Source: Fulvivirga ligni (GTDB lineage: Bacteria; Bacteroidota; Bacteroidia; Cytophagales; Cyclobacteriaceae). From it: 64,000 nucleotides of DNA. Positions 45,528 to 53,600 of the stretch are shown one piece after another. The stretch spans positions 4,507,001 to 4,571,000 of the forward strand of contig NZ_CP089979.1 of assembly GCF_021389935.1 (NCBI RefSeq). Reading direction: 5' to 3'. The notes under the pieces were generated by a model. It did no database searches, was not told where the DNA came from, and worked only from the letters and a program-made list of their open reading frames with translations. The stretch's first letter is position 1. Each line of letters starts with the position of its first letter. A program made the translations under genes and the position numbers.

Positions 45528-48305
45528 CTACTCTTTTATAAATCTTAAGGTTGTAGTAGATGAACCTTTCACTCTGATCATATACACACCAGGACGAAGC
45601 TGACTTACATCTAGAGTGATTTGCTTATCATCCACCTTATGGGTCATCATTTGCTTGCCTGATAAAGTAAGGATTTCCACCTGATCACCTGATTTAAAAT
45701 CGGCAAGCTGAAGGTGTAGCTCCTGATCTACCGGGTTTGGATATAACTGTGCCTGAACTGGAGTTTGGTCACTCGCTTTTCTGGCACTCGCTCCCTGTGA
45801 TGCTCCGAATACTTCCATTTCCCAAAGAGAATAGCCGTAACCAGTACCTCTGCTTATTCCTTTCATCCATACATAACGGCCAGAAATAGCTGAATTAGTG
45901 GATACTTCATCAGTACCTCCATCTCCATTATTTACAGTAGCTATTACCTGTGAGGCATTAATATCTATATTATTTCCAAGCCTGATCTCATAGGCTGAAC
46001 CATAAGCAGCTTCCCACGATAGATTCACTTTACAAACATTGTAAGTGCTTCCTAAGTCTACTCTTATCCATTCGTTATTAGTAAATGAACTTCCCCATCG
46101 GGTATTTCCATTTCCATCTACTGCGCTAGAGGCTGTAAATGGTCCTTCAGCTGAAGAAGAGGCTGCCGCTTTATTTAAGGCGATATTCTGCGTTCCGCAA
46201 TTTCCTGGATTCGGATTATTGCCCGCGCTTCCATATACTTCCATTGAGAAAATAGAATAACCATAAGCCGTGTTTCTTACTGTGCCATACACTCTCACAT
46301 ATCTTCCTGAGCCAGATAAGCCGGTAAGATCATTTGAAGTACTGGTATTATTGGTCACCGTTTTAATGGTTTGCCAGTTGTTTGCATCAGTAGAAACCTG
46401 AACCTGATAGTTCTTTCCTAAAGCTGTTTCCCAAAGGATGATTACTCTGTTAATGTTGTAGGTATTTCCTAAGTCCACATAAATCCACTGAGGATCAGAA
46501 TATTCACTCTCCCATCTGGTTTGAGCATTATTGTCAAAAGCGTTATTAGCACCAAACGAGCCTACTACTGAAGAGGCCGTCCCTGGTCTGTTAAGAGCTA
46601 GATTAGCATTACTGCCATTCACTGTTACAGAAACAGAGCTCTCTGCGGTAGCACCCCCATTATCAGTAGCTACCACTCTCACCTGATGAACACCTGCACT
46701 AACGTTATTCCACTGATAAGTGTAAGGTGCGCTATTATCTGTGTGAAGCAGCTGGTTTCCATCATAAAAAGATACCGATGTGATATATCCTCCTTCTGAA
46801 TCTGAAGCGTTAGCAGCTAGCGCAATACTGGCCGGAGCAGAATAAGTTTCTACACCCGTAGGAGAAGTAAGGGCAACAGCAGGACGAGGGTTGAAATTCT
46901 GACCATTGGAATATACTCTCACCCAGTCAATATATACATCTACCGGGAAAGTAGCCTGATCTACAATAGGACCACCATAAGTCTGGCCTCCGCCACCAAC
47001 ACCGGCACTTAGAATAGCATACATTTTATGTTCGAATGGGTGCCATTCTGAAAAGAGATTAGAAAACTCTGAAACCATAACTCTTCTACCATTAATGATT
47101 TTGATGTTCTCTTCATTTTCACCGTCTAAGGCAAAGCCGTCACCATCATTAAAATAATGGATGTGGTATACGTTACCGTCAATAAAGAACTCAATTCTAT
47201 CATCAAACCAGTCTATACCGTACTCATGCCAGTTATTGGAGCCCACGTTCGGATCATTAGTCGGTGCAGGTGAGCAACACTGATATTGAGGATTTCTCAA
47301 AGCACTGCTCCATCTGGTGCTGGCACTTCCATCCACGGCGTTAGAAGCGGGTAGATCACTAGCTTGTAGTGACGAAGCCATAGCAGGTCTGTTTAAGGCC
47401 AGGTTTCCTGTATTTGGTCCATATACTTCAAACTCAAATATTGAATATCCCCAGGCGTTAGATCTTCTGGTGCCATACATTCTAACGAATCTGGCATTAA
47501 CAGACCCGAAAGTAATTTCATCGATGCCACCATCTCCATTAGCTGTGGTGTGAACGGTATTCCAATTAGTACCATCAGTAGAAGTTTGAATAGCGAATGT
47601 TCTACCAGTATTTTCCCAGTTGATCACTACTCTATTCACTGCTCTTACTAAACCTAAATCTACCCTCAAGTATTCAGGACCATCAGGCACCTGTTGTTCT
47701 TCGAAACTGTAATAACCACCATGGTGACCGTGGTTCCACTCTGCCCATTCGTTATTATTCCAGTCCCACGCATAGTGCACAGTTCCCAAATTATACCTTG
47801 GAATTGAGCCTACATATTCCATAATATCAATCTCACCACCTTGAGGCCAGCTGATAGTGCTTTCTCCAGGGCGGGTTTCGTCGGGCATCATCCAGAAGGC
47901 AAAGCCCTGCCCCATGGTTCGCACATCTTGCGGCCACACTCTGGCAACGATTCTATGATTAGGTCCCCAGGATGCTTTACCTGCGGTATTAATTCTACCA
48001 CTGGTATACTGTCTGTCCATGAAATTTTCCTTTCTGGTGGTAATGCGAAGGGCACCACCATTAGCCCCAGAAATACCTTGCTCGATAGCCACATTTTCAG
48101 GTCTGTCTGTGGCCCTGTCCAGCTGACCAGTACCCCAGTCACCATTTACTCCTGTGCCTGTTTCATAACTCCATTTACTTAGGTCCAGGCTTTGACCATT
48201 AAATTCATCACTCCAGATGAGCTGCCATTGTTGTGCGGACGCACTGAGGCTGCCAAAAATTAGGCATAGCAATACTAGTACACCTTTTGGTTTTAGGTTA
48301 TCCAT
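45528..48305 (-). CDS. GH16 beta-glucanase interrupted by a permuted CBM32, T9SS-secreted
   Basis: 925 residues. Signal peptide; GH16 first part (about 26-205) with WSDEFNG and the catalytic GGEIDIMEY (E158, D160, E163); an inserted F5/8C (CBM32) domain in circularly permuted order (about 207-341); GH16 second part resuming at NNWHEYGIDWFDDRIEFF (about 357-465) and ending VDVYIDWVRVY; Ig-like domain (about 473-565); CBM32 (about 567-690); Cys-containing CBM32 (about 698-830); T9SS tail (LYPNPVDQELH). Endo-beta-1,3-glucanase (laminarinase) is the likely activity. It is the third minus-strand gene transcribed after GH81 and GH16-GH128. Confidence 0.9.
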   Translation of the reverse strand: MDNLKPKGVLVLLCLIFGSLSASAQQWQLIWSDEFNGQSLDLSKWSYETGTGVNGDWGTGQLDRATDRPENVAIEQGISGANGGALRITTRKENFMDRQYTSGRINTAGKASWGPNHRIVARVWPQDVRTMGQGFAFWMMPDETRPGESTISWPQGGEIDIMEYVGSIPRYNLGTVHYAWDWNNNEWAEWNHGHHGGYYSFEEQQVPDGPEYLRVDLGLVRAVNRVVINWENTGRTFAIQTSTDGTNWNTVHTTANGDGGIDEITFGSVNARFVRMYGTRRSNAWGYSIFEFEVYGPNTGNLALNRPAMASSLQASDLPASNAVDGSASTRWSSALRNPQYQCCSPAPTNDPNVGSNNWHEYGIDWFDDRIEFFIDGNVYHIHYFNDGDGFALDGENEENIKIINGRRVMVSEFSNLFSEWHPFEHKMYAILSAGVGGGGQTYGGPIVDQATFPVDVYIDWVRVYSNGQNFNPRPAVALTSPTGVETYSAPASIALAANASDSEGGYITSVSFYDGNQLLHTDNSAPYTYQWNNVSAGVHQVRVVATDNGGATAESSVSVTVNGSNANLALNRPGTASSVVGSFGANNAFDNNAQTRWESEYSDPQWIYVDLGNTYNINRVIILWETALGKNYQVQVSTDANNWQTIKTVTNNTSTSNDLTGLSGSGRYVRVYGTVRNTAYGYSIFSMEVYGSAGNNPNPGNCGTQNIALNKAAASSSAEGPFTASSAVDGNGNTRWGSSFTNNEWIRVDLGSTYNVCKVNLSWEAAYGSAYEIRLGNNIDINASQVIATVNNGDGGTDEVSTNSAISGRYVWMKGISRGTGYGYSLWEMEVFGASQGASARKASDQTPVQAQLYPNPVDQELHLQLADFKSGDQVEILTLSGKQMMTHKVDDKQITLDVSQLRPGVYMIRVKGSSTTTLRFIKE
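47283..47687 (-). other. Circularly permuted CBM32 insertion within GH16
   Basis: Residues 207-341 of the GH16 protein. The segment begins with what is normally the middle and end of a CBM32 (YLRVDLG to FEFEVYG) and continues with what is normally the start (NLALNRPAMASS to DGSASTRWSS), ending NPQY. Joined end to start it is one complete domain, cut just before the conserved VDLG strand. GH16 sequence resumes immediately after. Confidence 0.75.
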
Positions 48306-48409
48306 AATTTTACGTTTAGATTATTTAATTAGTGCATTTAGGATTATAGCACTTGAAATGATTAACTGAACTGCAGCAGGCAAGGAAAATCCTTACACAA
48401 GTTTAACAT

Positions 48410-48435
48410 AGCCCTGGCCAATGAAGGCCAGGGCT
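48410..48435 (-). terminator. Hairpin between GH16-GH128 and GH16 genes
   Basis: AGCCCTGGCC / GGCCAGGGCT, perfect 10-bp GC-rich stem with 6-nt loop. An outer pair CAAGTTTA (48398) / TAAACTTG (48463) encloses it. Confidence 0.6.
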
Positions 48436-48486
48436 GCGGTCAACGTTAGGTTAACCACACACTAAACTTGCCGCTGTTCAACTAAT

Positions 48487-51400
48487 TTATTGTTTGATAA
48501 ATCGCATGATCTTTTTCTGCGATCCACTTACCCTAAGCATATATACCCCAGGGTTTAACTGACTGATGTCAATGCTGATCTGACGAGACTCCAAAGGTTT
48601 GTTAATCAATTGCTTACCCTCCAATGAAAGGATATCAATCTGATCACCAGCTTTAAAGTTCTCTACCTGTAAATTTAATGTTTGATTCGCCGGGTTCGGG
48701 AATAGGTTTACATCAGATGAAATCATGTTATCATCGGTAGATGTTCTTGCAGATACAGTAAATGATGCTGCTCCTCCATAAACCTCCATTTCAAATAATG
48801 AATATCCATAAGGAAGGGCTCTGGTAATTCCTTTCATCCAAAGATACCTGCCCGTAACACCACTATCAGTGCTTACCTCATCTGTGTTGCCATCACCATT
48901 TGAAACCGTAGCGATGACTTGAGAAGCGTTAATATCCGTGCTGCTTCCTAAGCGAATTTCATAGGCTGAACCATAGGCTGCCTCCCAGTGAAGCATCACC
49001 TTACAAACTGAATAAGTATCGCCAAGGTCTACTCTAATCCACTCATTATCAGCGAATCCACTACCCCAACGGCTTCCCATGTTGCCATCAAAAGCATTGT
49101 TAGCCGCAAATGGCCCTTCCGCTGATGACGCTACTGCCGTTTTGTTCAAGGCGATGTTTGTAGTTCCACAACCTACAGGAGCACTTGCTACTGTCACATT
49201 CACTTGTGATGCAGGACTATTTGCTGCACCATCGTTCACTACCAGGCTGAAAGTGTACGTATTTCCGGCAGAAAGTCCGGTAACGTGTGTAACTGCAGAT
49301 GCAGGACTTACGATAGTCGCAGAAGGTCCACCAGTTTGCGTCCCGCTGTAGCTTAAAGCAGAAGGTCCACTATCAGGATCGCTGCTGGCTGTGCCATTCA
49401 AGGTAGCTGAGGTAGCCGAAGAGGCCAATGATTGATTACTTCCTGCATTAGCTACTGGAGCCTGATTCACAGGACCAGAATTACCATACACTTCAAACTC
49501 CCACAATGAATAACCCCATGGATGAAGTTTATTGGTACCAAACATGGCAATATATCTACCTGAACCACTTAAACCAGTAAGTTCATCTATTCTGGCAGCA
49601 TCTGCCATTCCAGTTTTGGTAGAAATAATTGTCCAGTCACCACTGTTAGGGTCTGGCGTGCTGTTGGTGTTACTCACCATAACATAATAACTTTCAGCGC
49701 TGGCTCGCTCCCAGTTAAGTACTACTCTACTAATGCTGTAAGTTTGCCCCAAATCAATTTTGATCCATGATGGACTTTCGTAGGCACTTGCAAATCTGGT
49801 TTGCGTATTACCGTCATTAGCATTACTGGCAATGTATCCTCCTTCCACTGTTGAAGCTGTAGCCATTTTATTGAGTGCCAGATTATCCCCAGAAGGCTGA
49901 CCACTCACTGTAACCTGACTTTCAGCAGTGTCAGAAAGCTGTCCATCGCTTACTGTTAATACTACAGTATAGTTTCCGGCTGTGCTATAAGTATGAGATG
50001 CGGTTATGCCCGAGGCGGTGTTTCCATCACCAAATGCCCAATTATAGGTAAGGTTATCACCATCAGGATCTGTAGAGTTGGCAGCATCAAAACTAACAGT
50101 TAGGGGTGCTTGCCCGCTAGCGTTATTAGTGGTAAAGGCAGCAGTTGGCGCCTGGTTAGAGGTACCTGATCCGCTAACATCAAAATAGTTAATGTTAAAT
50201 CCTCCATTTGCAGATACTAATCTGATGGTATGATTTCCTGTAGGAATAGAAACGGTAGCAGTTACATCCACCCAGGTTTGCCATCCACCAGTTGCTCCAA
50301 ATGAAACGGTTCCTTGCTGTGCTCCATCCACCAAAACATTGATAGTGCCACCTTCAGATTCACTAGCCACACGGAAGTCAATGTCAAAAGCTCCACCAGT
50401 AGTAGCGGTTACTGAATACTCCATCCAGTCTCCAGCCTCTATTTCAGAGATATTTAAGAAGCCTTCCGAATCTTCAGTAAGCTGTGGTCTGATGCCACTC
50501 ATAGCAGCATAATCTTCTGCTTCAATTAAGCCAGGAACCTCATAATAAACTGAAGGGTCATGCACTGGCATGTTTACATAAATTTGTCCTACTTCTGAAA
50601 GTACACCTTGCTGCGGCTCAAATAAGCTCATGTATGGCGCTCCCTGATGACGCGCAATAAACCAGGCATACTTCTCTACATCTGGATCATTTTCTAAATA
50701 ATCCACTGAATGCACCATATATGCTTTCTGATCTTCCACCGTAGGATTGTTTTCCCAGTTACAAAACTCTGTAACCCAGATAGGTAAGTTATACTTTTTG
50801 AAAAGACCAACATACCATTCAAAAGCTCCCACCGTACCCATATAAGAGTGGATAGAGATAGCATCTACCTGACAATCCTGGCAAGCAGCGAAGAAATCAT
50901 CTAAGTATTCGATAGGATCATAGTAGGTAGTACCATTTTCTGTGACACAATTACCACAGAAGTTCATGGCCGGGCTCACAATTTTAATGTTAAACTGATC
51001 TGCAATAGCTTCTAATCTTGGCCACTCGGCAGCAGCTTGAGAAGGAGTCATATTCGCCTGTTCCAGGAAGTTAGGCTCATTCCAACCTAAAATATATTCT
51101 GCCTCTGGGTGATTCGAGAGCCAGTTGATAATCTGCTGCTCATTCACACCACCGTTCCAGGCCATTGGCACATAATCCACACCATAATTCAGGTGGATAT
51201 CGCTTACATTATTGCTTGGCTGAGTACCCCAGTTATACCACCAGCTAATTCCAGGTGCTAAAGCAGCAAGATCAGCCTCAGTAATGTTATTTGCTCCTAC
51301 ACCTCTCTTGGTGCTTTTTACAACACCATAGTTATCCTTTACGAAAATGGCATAAGTAGCAGTAGATGAAGTAGCACTATCGGCCACTGTTAATGTTACA

Positions 51401-53520
51401 GTATAACTACCGTTTTGAGTAAATGTATGATCTGCAGTAATACCTGTGGCTGTGCTACCATCACCAAAATCCCAGGCGTAAGTTAAGGCATCACCATTCA
51501 CATCATAAGACTGACTGGCATCAAAACTTACAGCTAAAGGTGCAGGACCACCTGTGGTAGAGGCTGAAATAGCAGCCACCGGCGGTCTGTTGATTGGAGG
51601 CTGATCCGTACCTGGATCATCCGCAGCTTCTCCACCTGAAAAGTAAATATTATCAATAGCAATATTGCTGATTTCAGAAGTTCCTAAAAGCTGGAATAAC
51701 TGAGCCATGTTCATAAGGTCTAAATCACCAGCAAGTTGCTGTGAAACGGGAATAGTAATCTCATGCCACTGGCCATCTCTGGCAAAGCCATAAGGATCCT
51801 GACCGTTTCTAAACCATATCCATTTTTGGCCTACATTATCAACATTGCCACTTTTCATTCCTACTCTAAAGTCTTCTGTAGAGGTAGTTTTCATTGAAAA
51901 ATGGAATTCCCCATTAGGGTTATCAAATGCAGATAAGTTATAAGGTACTCTCGCAGTAAGCCCTAAACCATACCATCCTTTGCCTGTAGACTGGAATGAT
52001 AATGCAGAATTTCCTTCAGCTGGTGTGGAAGGAATAGTTTCCAAAGTGCTCTCCCAAATGAAAAGATCACCATTCACACCAAAACCAAATGATCCAGCAG
52101 TCTGATTTTCAGCTGTTTCTGTATATACACCGAAGCTTCCATACTCTGGTGTAGGTAATGCAATGCTTTCTGACCAATAAATATCATCAAAAGCGATATC
52201 CATGTCGGCTCCAGGATCATCTCCACTGGCAGCAAAGAGCATTTTCACGGTATTGAAATCTACATTGCTAAATTTGTAAAGAGGAATTGCTACCTCATGC
52301 CACTGTCCATCTCTTACCAAACCATATTGCTCGGCACCATCTAAAAGATCAACACCTGAACCATCGGCACCCGTACTGGCTATGCTTATAGCAATCTTAC
52401 CTGTATAGGTGGTTTTGCATTGAAAATGTAGATATCCGTTTTTGTAGTACTGCATATTTTGGTCAGCGGAATTGATGCCCATACCCCACCAGCCACCAGC
52501 AGGAACTGTGTAAGCCAAAACACTTCCACCTTCTGCAGGATCTGTAGAAGTAGTGGTCATGTTATTCCAGATGTATAAGTTTGTGCTGGCATCTCCGAAG
52601 TTTAAAGACTCATTCACATTTGTAGTTTCAGTGAATATGCCGAAGTTGCCTCTGTGAGCCAGTTCCTCACCCAAAAACATCTCTGTGTATTCGTTCTCAT
52701 ACAATCTCACATAATCCACATACATTTTTCCTGGGAAAGGAGCAGTAATCTGAGCAGGATCAGTGATTTCTACAAAGTTAAAACCACCCACAGCCAGGTT
52801 CATGATAATGTAGTTAGGATTATGAAATTCTGACAAGTTAGGATCAGTAATATCCATGGTGAAATATTCGATATCATCAATACTGATAACGATCTCTGAA
52901 GGAGTCCATTCGCACTTAAATGAATGATAGTCCTCATAAAAGTTAGAGCTTATGGTGGTATGATCAGAGAAATCTGCCTGAAGCCAGTCACTCCAGTCAC
53001 CTGACTCATGCCACCAGTGAAGTGCTGCTGAAACGGATTTATTCACTGTACCATCATCAATGGCTGCTTTATAACCTACTTCCAGAATATCAGTTTCGCC
53101 ACATTTCGGCCATCCCACTTCACCGAAGTTACTCCCCATCATCCAGAAGGCAGGCCATAAACCGTTGGCCACATCAGGAAGTTTAATTCTGGCTTCTAAT
53201 GTTCCATATTTAAAAGCAAACTTTCCTAAAGTTCTTAAACGAGCAGAGGTAAACTGCTTGCCTTCATAGTTTTCTCTCCTGGCAGCAATCACCAGATTAC
53301 CATTTTCAATGTAAGCATTGTCCGTAGAGGCGGTGTAAAATTGTAATTCCCCATTACCATTTCCACTTCCCCCTGTGTTAAATGACCAGGTAGACTGGTC
53401 TACGGTGGATCCGTTAAATTCGTCGGACCACACCGGATCCTGGGCTTGCGCTGTCATAAAACAGAGCCAGCTGAGCCCAAGAAGTAGTAGTTCACGTTTA
53501 CCAAGTTTAGTTTTTGTCAT
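48487..53520 (-). CDS. Bifunctional GH16-GH128 beta-1,3-glucanase, T9SS-secreted
   Basis: 1677 residues. Signal peptide; GH16 (about 28-275) with GETDILE (E142, D144, E147); two related beta-sandwich modules (about 285-450 and 458-628) sharing YG(L/F)xRDGQWHE; PKD (about 645-728); GH128 (about 735-985) with acid/base E815 in GWNEPN and nucleophile E918 in WVTEFCNW; CBM6 (about 998-1125); PKD; CBM32; REJ/PKD-like; CBM32 with Cys pair; T9SS tail (LFPNPANQTLN). GH16 and GH128 both cut internal beta-1,3-glucan bonds, so one chain carries two unrelated endoglucanase folds. The gene lies between the GH81 and GH16 genes. Confidence 0.92.
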   Translation of the reverse strand: MTKTKLGKRELLLLGLSWLCFMTAQAQDPVWSDEFNGSTVDQSTWSFNTGGSGNGNGELQFYTASTDNAYIENGNLVIAARRENYEGKQFTSARLRTLGKFAFKYGTLEARIKLPDVANGLWPAFWMMGSNFGEVGWPKCGETDILEVGYKAAIDDGTVNKSVSAALHWWHESGDWSDWLQADFSDHTTISSNFYEDYHSFKCEWTPSEIVISIDDIEYFTMDITDPNLSEFHNPNYIIMNLAVGGFNFVEITDPAQITAPFPGKMYVDYVRLYENEYTEMFLGEELAHRGNFGIFTETTNVNESLNFGDASTNLYIWNNMTTTSTDPAEGGSVLAYTVPAGGWWGMGINSADQNMQYYKNGYLHFQCKTTYTGKIAISIASTGADGSGVDLLDGAEQYGLVRDGQWHEVAIPLYKFSNVDFNTVKMLFAASGDDPGADMDIAFDDIYWSESIALPTPEYGSFGVYTETAENQTAGSFGFGVNGDLFIWESTLETIPSTPAEGNSALSFQSTGKGWYGLGLTARVPYNLSAFDNPNGEFHFSMKTTSTEDFRVGMKSGNVDNVGQKWIWFRNGQDPYGFARDGQWHEITIPVSQQLAGDLDLMNMAQLFQLLGTSEISNIAIDNIYFSGGEAADDPGTDQPPINRPPVAAISASTTGGPAPLAVSFDASQSYDVNGDALTYAWDFGDGSTATGITADHTFTQNGSYTVTLTVADSATSSTATYAIFVKDNYGVVKSTKRGVGANNITEADLAALAPGISWWYNWGTQPSNNVSDIHLNYGVDYVPMAWNGGVNEQQIINWLSNHPEAEYILGWNEPNFLEQANMTPSQAAAEWPRLEAIADQFNIKIVSPAMNFCGNCVTENGTTYYDPIEYLDDFFAACQDCQVDAISIHSYMGTVGAFEWYVGLFKKYNLPIWVTEFCNWENNPTVEDQKAYMVHSVDYLENDPDVEKYAWFIARHQGAPYMSLFEPQQGVLSEVGQIYVNMPVHDPSVYYEVPGLIEAEDYAAMSGIRPQLTEDSEGFLNISEIEAGDWMEYSVTATTGGAFDIDFRVASESEGGTINVLVDGAQQGTVSFGATGGWQTWVDVTATVSIPTGNHTIRLVSANGGFNINYFDVSGSGTSNQAPTAAFTTNNASGQAPLTVSFDAANSTDPDGDNLTYNWAFGDGNTASGITASHTYSTAGNYTVVLTVSDGQLSDTAESQVTVSGQPSGDNLALNKMATASTVEGGYIASNANDGNTQTRFASAYESPSWIKIDLGQTYSISRVVLNWERASAESYYVMVSNTNSTPDPNSGDWTIISTKTGMADAARIDELTGLSGSGRYIAMFGTNKLHPWGYSLWEFEVYGNSGPVNQAPVANAGSNQSLASSATSATLNGTASSDPDSGPSALSYSGTQTGGPSATIVSPASAVTHVTGLSAGNTYTFSLVVNDGAANSPASQVNVTVASAPVGCGTTNIALNKTAVASSAEGPFAANNAFDGNMGSRWGSGFADNEWIRVDLGDTYSVCKVMLHWEAAYGSAYEIRLGSSTDINASQVIATVSNGDGNTDEVSTDSGVTGRYLWMKGITRALPYGYSLFEMEVYGGAASFTVSARTSTDDNMISSDVNLFPNPANQTLNLQVENFKAGDQIDILSLEGKQLINKPLESRQISIDISQLNPGVYMLRVSGSQKKIMRFIKQ

Positions 53521-53559
53521 AGTAGTAGTTATTTATCATTTAGAAGTAAAAGTTAAGGT

Positions 53560-53588
53560 TCATCAGGTGCATGAGGAGCACCTGATGA
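53560..53588 (-). terminator. Hairpin between GH81 and GH16-GH128 genes
   Basis: TCATCAGGTGC / GCACCTGATGA, perfect 11-bp stem with 7-nt loop, 12 bp beyond the GH81 stop codon. Confidence 0.6.
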
Positions 53589-53600
53589 GCCTGTTTAGAA

